A DNA stretch of 45,047 nt from Alphaproteobacteria bacterium (GCA_020025875.1 JAHHRI010000008.1:1-45047); one strand, 5' to 3'. Positions 15,572 through 23,998 are shown, numbered from the stretch's first letter. The notes: generated by a model from the letters alone, not told the origin. Translations and numbers: made by a program.

Positions 15572-18500
15572 TCAGTCACCATAATCGCGGCCACGTTTGG
15601 CGGCTGCTCTGGGCTGATTTTCGTAAGCGTTCTTATGCACAATTTCCCCGTCTTTGTCACGAGCCAAGCCTGCTTGTTCCAAAGCCTGATTGTGTTTGTT
15701 CATAAAATTGTGTTCCGCGGCGCTCAATTCCCGATTTGCCGATTCTTGCTGCAAATGGCCGTAGACCGCTTCGCCTTTCGTAAGATCTCGCGCAACTGCC
15801 AAAGTTTCTCTCGTTTCCTGAGGTGTCAATCCGGAGTTGTCGTATTGGGAACGAATGGCTTGCAGCATATTTTGATCAACCGAAACCTTGGCGTTGTTTG
15901 CATATTTGACCTCGCCGTCGGCAGTCAGGCTATATGCCATTTTAACCCCTTTGCTTTCAAGCTGCGTGTAATCACTTGTTTGGGAAGATGACTGTGAATT
16001 GTCAGCAGGTGCGTTTTCAACCCGTTCTCCGCTTTGGTGGCTTTCTTGTTCGGGCGCCGGCTGCCATACAACATTTTTATCCGCATCTACCAGTTGTCCG
16101 GCTTCGTTATAATTCAAGCCATACCATGTAACACGGTGTTTATGATCCTCGCACCATTGCTGCTCTGCCTTGCTCAATGTTTCGCCAGCGGCAACCCGTC
16201 GCTCCATATCTTGATTAATGGCAACATCTCGGTTAATGTCTTGTGTCGCGCGATTAGCCATATTGATCACATTCTGCATATCCGAACTTGCAAAACCGCC
16301 TTTTTCGTAAGAATAGACACCGGTTTCCGTATTTCTGTACAGTTGCCCGCCGGTGAGCATATCTGTCGTAATCGGCGGCTCGGCTTTAAGTGCCGGACCG
16401 GAGTACGTCATCCTGTAACCTTGTTCCGTTTCAACAATTTTATAGAATCGGTTAACTTCTTCACCTGTCGTCTGTACATTATCCGCCACCTGATTGTCCC
16501 GTTGCTCCTGCATATCATAAACGCGACTGCCGGCTTGCCCTTCCTTTGTATCCTGCTGCCGGTCTGCCGTCGGGGCTTCCTGCTGCTGGTTCGTAACCTG
16601 AGCGGAAACGGTTTGCGTTTCGTAAACCAGATGGCCGTTTTCGCGGCCAAGGCCGATTTTTTCCAAATCCGACTCATAGTTCTGTCGCCATTTCATATCC
16701 AGTTCGCTGAGCTGTTCGCCGTTTTCCAGACGATGTTGCATATCCTGATAAACAGCTTCGTTCAACGCAATGGTTTTGGCTAAGTTTTCGCATTTAATCA
16801 TAATTCCCGAAGCACTCGGATTATCACGATTTTCCGCACCGAAATTGTCCGATGTCAAAAGACCGCCGAGAGCGGTGTAGCTGTTGCCGCTGCCGTCAAT
16901 CGTGTTCTGAAATGCCGCCACCAGTTCACGATCGGCAGCAATCTGCGAAGGATCGCCCATTCGGCAACGCAACTGCGGATTTTCTCCGTTGGCATCGGCT
17001 TCCAACCAATATTTACCATGGAAGGTGGAGCTGCGCACTTTGTCGGTTTGCGTTACAACTTCCGCTTTTTCTTCTGTTTCGTTCTCATTGAGCAGATGAC
17101 GCGATTCCTCCAACCCCTCGGTTGCCTGTCCCGATGGCGCAACTTCTGCCGACAACGCCTGACGAAGCACTACCTGCGCATCATCAACCTCACGGGTCGT
17201 CGTTTTGTCGCCATTGGTTTCCGTAACCAGCGTATGAGGGCGCCCTTCGTCATCGAGCTGAATTTTAATGACTGTCGAGTGGCTTTCGCTTTCTTTTATT
17301 TCGTATTGCGCCATAACTTGAGTGTCGTTTTCGTCATAGCCGAATAAAACCGAAACCTCTTTATTGTTCAGTTCTCCGCTGCCCGACATACTGTAGCCGT
17401 TGCCGTTTTCAAAATCGTGTCGTGTCAGCGCAATACCGTTTAATTGTTCTGCCGGTTCCTGAGCATTTAAAACAGATTCCGCAACTTTTGCCTCATTGAC
17501 GTTTTCTTCCGTCTGTTGCATATCCGGATGCGCTTCTTCATAGCTGGCTATAAATTTGAGGGCACCCGCGTCAAGCTGTTCGCCGTTGGACTGACGATTC
17601 TGCAGATCTTGATAAGCTTGAGCGTCCACTTGCTCCGGATCCATGCCGGCAATATCTTTCAAAGCGTCTGCATGATAAATGATGTTGCCGTCTTGGTCGA
17701 AAGAATAAAAGCGGATTTCACTTTGTGTTTCTTGCCCGACGTCATTATTTTCCTCGGCGGCGGATTGTTCGTTCTTCGGGGTTTCCGGCGTTGTGGTCTG
17801 CGCTTCTTCGGCTTTGACATCTTCATTGCTGACAGCACTTTGGGAAGCTTCATCGGCTTGGCTCTCTGCTGCCGAACCATAAAGCTGTTCCGCCAATTCG
17901 GCATTCATTTTGCCGTTTTCAAAATGGGCATCGGCAAACTGAGAAAGACTTTCTAATTGTGCCGAGCTCAATTTTCCCTCCGTCATCATTTCTTTTAGCT
18001 GTGCCGAAGATATAACGCCGCTCTTATAAAGATCTCCTTCGCCTTCTAAGGCAAATGTCCCTTTGGTAACATCATTGACCGAGGGGTTGTCATTGCCCTC
18101 CAGAATGATCGATGCCGCCCGCGGATATTGTTCAAACAAAGCATTTAAATTCGCTTTTTGCATATCGTTTAATTCCACCGCTGTGGTCGGCATATCCAAA
18201 GCAGTCGCCCCAACGCTGTCTTGTTCGGCGTTGCCCCGTTCTTCAGGCGCCTGATGAGTTGCCTGTTCTTCGGGCGCCTGATGAGTTGCCTGTTCTTCGG
18301 GCGCATGGGGAGCTTGCATTTCCGTGCTGTCTGCCGCATTGGCAAAACTTTGCCGCGCCTGTTGAAGATCATGGTCGTTGATCGCCGCTTGCAAGGTATT
18401 TTCCCGCGTTTGCTCGCTTAGCGTATCTTCCCGCGTTGCCGGCGTTGGCTCTGTGTTTTCGGCAGCTGTCTGAGCCGGCGCTTCCTGATTGCCATAGCCC

Positions 18501-20434
18501 ATAAAGCCCTGAAAACGTTCCCAAAGCGAAGGGGATTCCGCAACCGGTGCCGCCGCTTGCACATTGTTAAGGTTTTGCTCATTACCCAAATTGGTTTCTG
18601 TCTGTTCGGCGCTGACATGAGCCGTTTCTGCTCCCATTACGGCATGAGTTGTCATATTGCCGATACCTCCGGCCAGCATCCAAGCACCGGCGGCTTCCGC
18701 AACCAATCCGTTACCGTTAGACCACAGTTCTTTCCATGCCTCTTTATCGCGACCTTTCTTGCTCCATAGTGTTTTCACGGCAGAGCCGGTTCCTTGCGCC
18801 TTGGCTTTCAGCCCCTGCCAATAGCTTTTTCTGGCCATGTTTTGGGCTGCCATAATCAAAGCGTAACCCTGACCGACAACCGGCAGCGAGCGGACAAAAA
18901 TCACCGAATGGGCCATCATTGCCTTACGGGTGGTTTTGTCTTTGATCACTTGCCCTATCGAAATTTTGCCCAAAGCGCGGTTCAAGGCCTTGATTTGGTT
19001 GTATTCTTCGTTACTGACGGCATTGGCGCCGACATTTTTGGCATATTCCTCATAATTTTGAGTACGGCGAATATCAACGTATTTAATCAGGTTGTTAAAC
19101 ATTTTTTCGCTAACGGCACGTTCGCCGGCGCGTTTGGCATATTCTTCATACGGCATACCCGCCGACTGGCGCAGCGTTTCAAACTCCTCACGGGTAAACA
19201 CCGCCTTTTTCTGAAATTTTTTCAGCTGCAAAAACTCTTCTTCGCTGACTCGGTTGGCCTCCACTTTGTGTTTTTCGCAATAAGCTTCGTAGGTGTCGTA
19301 TGCGTTGACCTGATTATAGTCATTGTTCTCGATTTTGCTCTCCGGATTTTGTTCTTTCCAGCGTTGCAAGCCCAGCTCGGCGACGTCGTTTTTGTAAACT
19401 TCACGGAAAGCGGCATAATCTTTAAAACCCTGAAAATCATTATAAAGGGCACGCGCCGAAAGAACCGAACGATACCCCATATAAACCGGATTGCCGGCGG
19501 CAACAAAGTTTAAGCCGACACCAAACAACGGGTTTTTCTGTTCAAATTTCTGAATGCGGTCCATCACCTTGCCGAAATTGTGCATACCGCGGCTAAACTT
19601 GCTGCGTTTTTGTAAAAAGTTGTTTATCGGCTGCATATTGGCGTGCGTGACCGTTGTCTGCGCCATTTTTTGCGCAGATTCGTTCGGATTGATGGCCAAC
19701 ATTTTGAAAATTTCTTTTTCGCTCTTGCCGGAACGAACGGCCTCGTCGATTTTGAAAATTCGGTTAAGATGTGTTTCGGCTTTGATCGTGTTATATTTGT
19801 CTCCGATCGCCTGCGCATAAAGAGAATTGTAATATTCTACCTTAATGCGCACCCCTTCCGCGGCACGCGCATCGTTTAGGTTTTGCAGCGTCACATCTTC
19901 GTTGGAAGAAGCCAACCGACGGCAGGCGCTCAAATTGAGTGCTTCTTCAAGTGATTGATCGGACGATCTGTCCAAACCGATATTGTTGCGTTGCCATGCG
20001 GGGCTTTCTCTGAAAGCTTTGCCGTCCTCGTCGTTCAGCAAGCCGTAGGCACTGTTGAAGCGCGCAACTTCCGCTTCCGGCGCAGGGGCATAAAATTCTT
20101 CCCAGTGATAAGGATCGACAATCTCTTCCTCGGCAGCAGCGGCGGCGGCAGCTGTCGAGTCTGCCGAATCGGCGTTTTCTTCGCCTTCGAGAGCAACTTC
20201 TTCGTCGTTGTCCGCGGCATTGATCTCCACATCAACGGCATCGTCAAGCGCCACTTCCGCCTCTTTGCTTTCGCGGTAACGAGAGATATATCCCTCGATA
20301 AACGCTTGGTCTTTGCTCAATTCCTCCAAACTTTTTCCCGTTCTTTGCGCATGAGCTGCCATTTCCTGATAAAGCTCAGGCATTCTTTCTTTTATTTCTT
20401 CTAAAAGATTGTTAAAATCCATACTTTCCGCCAT
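15572..20434 (-). CDS. Very large (1620-residue) repeat-containing protein of unknown function
   Basis: I do not recognise a family. No N-terminal signal peptide is visible. The order is: an N-terminal helical part; a very acidic linker with a poly-Ala run (about 57-105); a helical domain (120-500) containing three copies of a Y-E-x-Y motif unit (381-487). Two weakly hydrophobic segments follow (about 508-531 and 576-602), then a Gln/Glu/Ala-rich low-complexity region with a 9-residue tandem repeat (710-733). The C-terminal half holds at least four divergent copies of a module ending in a conserved helix pair of the form YQDMQxRxxxGExLSxxE...LExxGL (905-970, 1137-1271, 1329-1457, 1496-1602). 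Only five Cys are present. AACGGAGAGTT precedes the ATG, and a promoter and terminator frame it as a one-gene unit. Possible roles include cytoskeletal or surface scaffold, or a secreted effector; none is supported beyond architecture. Confidence 0.85.
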   Translation of the reverse strand: MAESMDFNNLLEEIKERMPELYQEMAAHAQRTGKSLEELSKDQAFIEGYISRYRESKEAEVALDDAVDVEINAADNDEEVALEGEENADSADSTAAAAAAAEEEIVDPYHWEEFYAPAPEAEVARFNSAYGLLNDEDGKAFRESPAWQRNNIGLDRSSDQSLEEALNLSACRRLASSNEDVTLQNLNDARAAEGVRIKVEYYNSLYAQAIGDKYNTIKAETHLNRIFKIDEAVRSGKSEKEIFKMLAINPNESAQKMAQTTVTHANMQPINNFLQKRSKFSRGMHNFGKVMDRIQKFEQKNPLFGVGLNFVAAGNPVYMGYRSVLSARALYNDFQGFKDYAAFREVYKNDVAELGLQRWKEQNPESKIENNDYNQVNAYDTYEAYCEKHKVEANRVSEEEFLQLKKFQKKAVFTREEFETLRQSAGMPYEEYAKRAGERAVSEKMFNNLIKYVDIRRTQNYEEYAKNVGANAVSNEEYNQIKALNRALGKISIGQVIKDKTTRKAMMAHSVIFVRSLPVVGQGYALIMAAQNMARKSYWQGLKAKAQGTGSAVKTLWSKKGRDKEAWKELWSNGNGLVAEAAGAWMLAGGIGNMTTHAVMGAETAHVSAEQTETNLGNEQNLNNVQAAAPVAESPSLWERFQGFMGYGNQEAPAQTAAENTEPTPATREDTLSEQTRENTLQAAINDHDLQQARQSFANAADSTEMQAPHAPEEQATHQAPEEQATHQAPEERGNAEQDSVGATALDMPTTAVELNDMQKANLNALFEQYPRAASIILEGNDNPSVNDVTKGTFALEGEGDLYKSGVISSAQLKEMMTEGKLSSAQLESLSQFADAHFENGKMNAELAEQLYGSAAESQADEASQSAVSNEDVKAEEAQTTTPETPKNEQSAAEENNDVGQETQSEIRFYSFDQDGNIIYHADALKDIAGMDPEQVDAQAYQDLQNRQSNGEQLDAGALKFIASYEEAHPDMQQTEENVNEAKVAESVLNAQEPAEQLNGIALTRHDFENGNGYSMSGSGELNNKEVSVLFGYDENDTQVMAQYEIKESESHSTVIKIQLDDEGRPHTLVTETNGDKTTTREVDDAQVVLRQALSAEVAPSGQATEGLEESRHLLNENETEEKAEVVTQTDKVRSSTFHGKYWLEADANGENPQLRCRMGDPSQIAADRELVAAFQNTIDGSGNSYTALGGLLTSDNFGAENRDNPSASGIMIKCENLAKTIALNEAVYQDMQHRLENGEQLSELDMKWRQNYESDLEKIGLGRENGHLVYETQTVSAQVTNQQQEAPTADRQQDTKEGQAGSRVYDMQEQRDNQVADNVQTTGEEVNRFYKIVETEQGYRMTYSGPALKAEPPITTDMLTGGQLYRNTETGVYSYEKGGFASSDMQNVINMANRATQDINRDVAINQDMERRVAAGETLSKAEQQWCEDHKHRVTWYGLNYNEAGQLVDADKNVVWQPAPEQESHQSGERVENAPADNSQSSSQTSDYTQLESKGVKMAYSLTADGEVKYANNAKVSVDQNMLQAIRSQYDNSGLTPQETRETLAVARDLTKGEAVYGHLQQESANRELSAAEHNFMNKHNQALEQAGLARDKDGEIVHKNAYENQPRAAAKRGRDYGD
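18239..18304 (-). repeat. 27-bp in-frame tandem repeat, about 2.4 copies
   Basis: Two near-identical 27-bp copies (18239-18265 and 18266-18292, one base different) and a 12-base partial third copy lie inside the large gene. They encode the 9-residue unit QAPEEQATH in the low-complexity linker. The unit keeps the reading frame, as expected for copy-number variation by slippage. Confidence 0.85.
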
Positions 20435-20473
20435 AATAACTCTCCGTCAAAAAAAGCTATAATTTTGGGGTTA

Positions 20474-20502
20474 ATCATATAACAAAGTTTACATTTAGTC
20501 AA
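20474..20502 (-). promoter_or_regulatory. Predicted sigma70 promoter of the 1620-residue protein gene
   Basis: On the minus strand TTGACT (20497-20502) and TATGAT (20474-20479) are separated by 17 bases, 39 bases upstream of the start codon. Confidence 0.6.
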
Positions 20503-20779
20503 TCTTGTTTTGTCATAATTTGTCAAAACATAATTGTGGAATTTCAAGGGTTTCAAGCCAATGCGGCATTTGCCTCCGCAACCAAACAACAAATTCGCGC
20601 ATCCCCAAAGCTTCCCTTGCGCCGATGGCGAAAAGAGCAAACAACGGACAGCTTACCTGACGACTGCAAAAAATCGGTGATGAATCTGACCAAAGATTTG
20701 TACTTATACGAAAACAATTAAACTCGGAGGGCAACCGTTTGTTGCCTTCTCTTGCCGGAAAAGCCGCCTTTTGAGGATT
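20503..20779. other. Intergenic stretch without a supported gene
   Basis: Between the promoter of the large gene and the end of the small secreted protein gene. Short open frames on both strands begin only at GTG or TTG without ribosome binding sites. The one structure I see is a 6-bp hairpin, GGCAAC/GTTGCC with a 5-base loop (20730-20746), 34 bases after the secreted protein stop. It could be a weak terminator but has no U-run. Confidence 0.5.
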
Positions 20780-21127
20780 CTACCAATGGTTGCGGTGACG
20801 ACGATACCGACGACGCCCGTGGCGATAGCCGCTATCCCAGATGAGAGCCCCTGCCGCCGCACCGGCGCCGACTGCGAGAATCGGGCGTTCGTCACAACAA
20901 GGCTCCGGCTGTTTCCGGTGATAGAGTTCGCTTTCCGCATTTTGCGGATTGCCACCTGCTTTGCCCGATGACGAATATGTTATGACCGTTGGCACGCCAG
21001 CGGGCACGACCGCCACCTTTTCTGCAGCCGAAGGAAGCACCGCGACGGTTGCAGGCGCCGCCGTTTGCGCTTGCGCGGCCGATGCCGCCAACATACCGCA
21101 AAACACAAATATCGATATTTTTTTCAT
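20780..21127 (-). CDS. Small secreted protein with glycine/alanine segment and basic tail
   Basis: A 115-residue hypothetical protein. It starts with a Sec signal peptide (MKKISIFVFCGMLAASAAQA, cleavage probably after AQA). An Ala/Val/Pro-rich stretch and a segment with paired Cys (EPCCDER) follow. Next comes a short Ala/Gly hydrophobic stretch (AVGAGAAAGALIW), reminiscent of glycine-zipper motifs. The tail is rich in Arg, His, Tyr and Trp. The ATG at 21127 is used because the signal peptide starts there; the TTG four codons upstream is less likely. Probably periplasmic or outer-membrane associated. No family recognised. Confidence 0.65.
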   Translation of the reverse strand: MKKISIFVFCGMLAASAAQAQTAAPATVAVLPSAAEKVAVVPAGVPTVITYSSSGKAGGNPQNAESELYHRKQPEPCCDERPILAVGAGAAAGALIWDSGYRHGRRRYRRHRNHW

Positions 21128-21263
21128 AACAGTTTCCAAACAGTTAAACGGATTTTTATTATAATCCCGTTGTCGCCAAAAGGCAATGGTTGTTCACAGC
21201 AGATTCCTTTGATCTCATGTTGTCACAAAGAAAAGCGCGCCATCGACAGAATCCGCTCTCCTT

Positions 21264-21325
21264 TAAAAAAACACTAAACATGCCTTTAACTCTTAAAACA
21301 AGAATAAAAAACCATGTTTAGTGTC
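21264..21325 (-). terminator. Long-loop intrinsic terminator downstream of the cold-shock gene
   Basis: A perfect 12-bp inverted repeat (ACACTAAACATG at 21271-21282 and CATGTTTAGTGT at 21313-21324) encloses a 30-base A/T-rich loop and, on the minus strand, is followed by seven U (A-run 21265-21271). It begins 33 bases after the csp stop. The loop is longer than usual. Confidence 0.6.
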
Positions 21326-21357
21326 TTAAAACTAAAAAGGAATATCACTCAACCAAG

Positions 21358-21570
21358 TTAATTCTTTAAGATATTGAGATTATGCGCTTCCGGACGGCCG
21401 GCGCGATCGGGCACCACATCAAAAGACAGTTCCTGACCTTCCGTAATCTTCTCCAGACCGGATTTTTGAATTGCCGTGATATGAACAAAAACATCCTTTT
21501 CATTTTCCGGGCTTTTAATAAACCCGTAACCTTTTTTGTTATTAAACCATTTAACTGTTCCACTTAGCAT
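21358..21570 (-). CDS. Cold-shock domain protein (CspA family)
   Basis: A 70-residue single-domain RNA chaperone that binds single-stranded RNA or DNA and helps translation at low temperature or in stationary phase. The RNA-binding motifs KGYGFI (RNP1-like) and VFVHITAI (RNP2-like) are present, and the start MLSGTVKWFNNKKGYGF is typical. The ATG at 21570 is preceded by AAGGAAC. A predicted promoter at 21635-21662 would give a 5' leader of roughly 55-60 bases; cold-shock genes often have regulated leaders, but I see no specific element. Confidence 0.96.
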   Translation of the reverse strand: MLSGTVKWFNNKKGYGFIKSPENEKDVFVHITAIQKSGLEKITEGQELSFDVVPDRAGRPEAHNLNILKN

Positions 21571-21634
21571 ATTAGTTCCTTTTTTTTGACGATAATTTAA
21601 ACCTATCTGACAACATTTTGTTTCAGATGATTTG

Positions 21635-21662
21635 CATATATGCACCAAAAAACACTTTTCAA
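21635..21662 (-). promoter_or_regulatory. Predicted promoter of the cold-shock gene
   Basis: On the minus strand TTGAAA (21657-21662) and TATATG (21635-21640) are 16 bases apart. It lies just inside the gap after the amidohydrolase gene. Confidence 0.45.
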
Positions 21663-21676
21663 GCCATGCGGAAAAA

Positions 21677-22936
21677 TTATTTTAAACGAATGATTTTGTC
21701 AGCCAGCCGCCGCGCTTCTGCCACAATTTCCGTTTCGTTTGCAACACGGCGGTTTTCCATCACCGCTTGACCGTTACAAATGACATCGGCAATGCAGGAG
21801 CTGTCCGCGGAATAAACCAAATCAGACACCAAATGATATGACGGCACCATCAACGGGTTATCAAGATCAATCAGCAAGCAGTCTGCCAGCGCGCCTTCCC
21901 TAATTTCTCCGCCCTCAATACCAAAGGCGCGCGCGCCGTTTTCGGTCGCGGCGCGGAAGACATCGGCGGCCTTGCCTGCCGTGGCGGAATCGGCTTGCAG
22001 TTTAGCCACCATCGAGGCAAACTTAACACTTTCAATCATGCTGAGATTGTTGTTTGAGGAAGCGCCGTCCGTGCCGATTGTTATTTTTTCAGGCAAACGA
22101 TGGTAAAGATTGTCAAAGGCAAACAGACCGGAATTGAGTTTGAGGTTTGAAACGGGATTGTGCGAAAGAAAACTGCCGCGGCGGGCAATAATTTCAACAT
22201 CGCGCCGATTTAAATGCACGGCATGAGCCAGCATTGTCCGCGGTGTCAAAAGACCGAACGAATCCAGTCGTTCGGTCGGGGTCATGCCATATTTTTCCAA
22301 ACAATCGGTATTTTCTCCGGCCGTTTCGCTCAAATGAATCTGCATCGTCAAATCGTTTTCTTGTGCCGTGCGGGAGGCAAACTTCAACAATTCGGAAGAA
22401 ACGGTATAGACCGCATGGCATGAAAGCCCTTTGATAATCCGCTCCGGACAAGGGTTGTCCATCGACAAAAATCGTTCGGTTGCCGCCATTTTGCTTTTTG
22501 TCTGTTCAGGCGAAAACATATCCATTTCCACCAGAGATATCGCGGCCCGAATCCCCATTTCTTTGACCGCCCGCATGGTTTCTTCGCCATAAAAATACAT
22601 ATCGGCAAAAAAAACCGTGCCCGATTTAATCATTTCCAATATGGCCAAGCGGCTGGCCGTATAAATGTCTTCTGCCGTCAACCGAGCCTCAATCGGCCAA
22701 ATATCTTCCCGCAACCATGCAAACAACGGCTTGTCGTCGCCGTAGCCGCGAAGGATCGACATTGCCGCGTGACAATGCGTATTGTAAAAAGCGGGAACGA
22801 TGGCTTTGCGCGAACCGTCAATATATTTGTCCGCCGCCATTTTTATATCAGGCGCCATTTTTGCAAAACGATTACCGTCAATAAAAACGTCGATCCGTTG
22901 ATTTTGATGTAAAATATTTTTAATTAAAATTGACAT
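21677..22936 (-). CDS. Amidohydrolase, MTA/SAH deaminase-like
   Basis: A metal-dependent hydrolase of the TRZ/ATZ type, most like enzymes that deaminate S-adenosylhomocysteine or methylthioadenosine. The 419-residue protein has NTHCHAAM (metal-binding HxH), QIHLSET, AHAVHL and GTDGASSNNNLSM in the expected order. A small composite beta domain is formed by both ends of the chain (DGNRFAKMAP and EGALADCLLIDL). The ATG at 22936 has AGGA eight bases before it; a TTG two codons upstream is less likely. It is divergent from slyX. Cytoplasmic. The exact substrate cannot be read from sequence. Confidence 0.85.
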   Translation of the reverse strand: MSILIKNILHQNQRIDVFIDGNRFAKMAPDIKMAADKYIDGSRKAIVPAFYNTHCHAAMSILRGYGDDKPLFAWLREDIWPIEARLTAEDIYTASRLAILEMIKSGTVFFADMYFYGEETMRAVKEMGIRAAISLVEMDMFSPEQTKSKMAATERFLSMDNPCPERIIKGLSCHAVYTVSSELLKFASRTAQENDLTMQIHLSETAGENTDCLEKYGMTPTERLDSFGLLTPRTMLAHAVHLNRRDVEIIARRGSFLSHNPVSNLKLNSGLFAFDNLYHRLPEKITIGTDGASSNNNLSMIESVKFASMVAKLQADSATAGKAADVFRAATENGARAFGIEGGEIREGALADCLLIDLDNPLMVPSYHLVSDLVYSADSSCIADVICNGQAVMENRRVANETEIVAEARRLADKIIRLK

Positions 22937-22995
22937 CCGCAAATCCTGAACTTATGTTAAAGAGACAGGATTAATTTAGAACAGAACGTTTAATT

Positions 22996-23205
22996 ATGGA
23001 AGAACAAATTTTGGAACAACGCCTCATTGATATCGAAACCGCCATTGCCATTGAGGAAAAAACAATCGACGAACTCAACCAAGTGGTGATTGAACAGGGG
23101 CGACAAATTGACCGACTGATTAAACAGAACCTCTATTTGGCGGAACTGCTGAAAAACGAAACGGTTAAACCGCAAAATGAGGAAACACCGCCGCCGCACT
23201 ACTGA
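22996..23205 (+). CDS. slyX: SlyX family protein
   Basis: A 69-residue mostly helical coiled-coil protein. It has the SlyX pattern of an acidic N-terminal helix with an I-D-x-E-x-x-I-A core, the central segment I-D-x-L-N-x-V-V-x-x-Q, and a proline-rich C-terminus ending PPHY. The function of SlyX proteins is not established. No good ribosome binding site is visible. It is the first of three plus-strand genes (slyX, flavin reductase, rubredoxin) and divergent from the amidohydrolase gene. Confidence 0.8.
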   Translation: MEEQILEQRLIDIETAIAIEEKTIDELNQVVIEQGRQIDRLIKQNLYLAELLKNETVKPQNEETPPPHY

Positions 23206-23268
23206 ATAAACATACCCGACGGCAGCAACCGGCATGGGGATAATCCGACAACAGGAGAATAATGTCTT

Positions 23269-23787
23269 ATGAACATCGACGCCTTATATAACCTGACACA
23301 CGGCATTTATGTACTTGGCGCCGATGACGACGGCCGGTCGGTCGGTTCTGTGGTCGATGCGGTTATGCAAGTTGCCAACAAGCCCGTGGTACTGGCTCTT
23401 TCCTGTCACAACGGCAGCCACACCAAAAGCTGCATCGAAAAAAGCGGTCGTTTCAGCCTGTCGGTACTCAGCCGCACGATCGATCCGTTTGTGATTGCCA
23501 ATTTCGGCTTCCGGAGCAGTCTGGCGGTCGACAAATGGGCAGAAGTGCCGCATTTTAAGAAAAACGGACTGCCTTATTTGCAAAACAGCATGGCAATCAT
23601 TACCTGTCGAGTGCTCGAAAAACAGGTTTTTGAGAGCAACACCCTTTTTACCGCCGAAGTGACAGACTGTCAAAACACGGGGGAAGGGGAACCGCTGACT
23701 TATTACGATTACCGTACTTCGTTTAAAAATGAAGTGCTCAAATTTTTACCCAACATTCTAAACAAAAAGGAGAAGAAAAATGGCTGA
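23269..23787 (+). CDS. Flavin reductase-like (split-barrel FMN-binding) protein
   Basis: A 172-residue protein of the flavin reductase/flavoredoxin type, which binds FMN and passes electrons. The N-terminal YNLTHGIYVLGADD is the usual first strand. KPVVLALSCHNGSHTKSCIEKSGRFSLSVLS covers the FMN-phosphate-binding and following helix. AGGAG lies about 11 bases before the ATG. The C-terminus (KKEKKNG) overlaps the rubredoxin gene by 8 bases, so the two are translationally coupled. In anaerobes a fused flavin reductase-rubredoxin protein is known (high molecular weight rubredoxin); here the two are separate but adjacent, suggesting they exchange electrons. Confidence 0.85.
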   Translation: MNIDALYNLTHGIYVLGADDDGRSVGSVVDAVMQVANKPVVLALSCHNGSHTKSCIEKSGRFSLSVLSRTIDPFVIANFGFRSSLAVDKWAEVPHFKKNGLPYLQNSMAIITCRVLEKQVFESNTLFTAEVTDCQNTGEGEPLTYYDYRTSFKNEVLKFLPNILNKKEKKNG

Positions 23788-23917
23788 TAACGAAAAACAA
23801 TGGGTTTGCGTCGTCTGCGGATATGTTTACGACGGAGATACGCCGTTTGAAGAACTGCCCGATGATTGGGCTTGTCCGGTCTGCGGTGTTGACAAAAGCT
23901 TTTTTGAACTGCGTTAA
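23780..23917 (+). CDS. Rubredoxin
   Basis: A 45-residue iron protein that carries single electrons. It has the two knuckles CVVCG (Cys10, Cys13) and CPVCG (Cys32, Cys35) that hold one Fe(III/II). The sequence YVYDGDTPFEELPDDWACPVCG is cut here into YVYDGD (15-20) and ELPDDWACPVCG (25-36), both diagnostic. It ends shortly after with FFELR, slightly shorter than usual (about 52). AAGGAG sits 7-8 bases before the ATG, within the end of the flavin reductase gene. Rubredoxins serve oxygen or peroxide reduction in anaerobes, or alkane hydroxylases in aerobes; no hydroxylase is nearby. Confidence 0.95.
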   Translation: MADNEKQWVCVVCGYVYDGDTPFEELPDDWACPVCGVDKSFFELR

Positions 23918-23998
23918 CAACACCTCCCTCCGTTTGATTCCGCCTTTTGCAAAAAAAAAGATTGATTTTTCAAGGGCGAATCGGCAGAGGCAGAAAAT

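Noticed and set aside
18239..18304. The 27-bp tandem repeat as a possible CRISPR array
   Set aside because: Copies are directly adjacent with no spacers, lie in frame inside a gene and encode a simple 9-residue unit; no cas genes are present.
20513..20734. Short open frames on both strands in the gap between the large gene and the secreted protein gene
   Set aside because: They start only with TTG or GTG, have no ribosome binding site and no recognisable motif. One runs across the promoter of the large gene.
23206..23268. Tight start choice for the flavin reductase at an upstream out-of-frame ATG (23262)
   Set aside because: That ATG is in a different frame and gives no family-like sequence; the ATG at 23269 starts the conserved strand.
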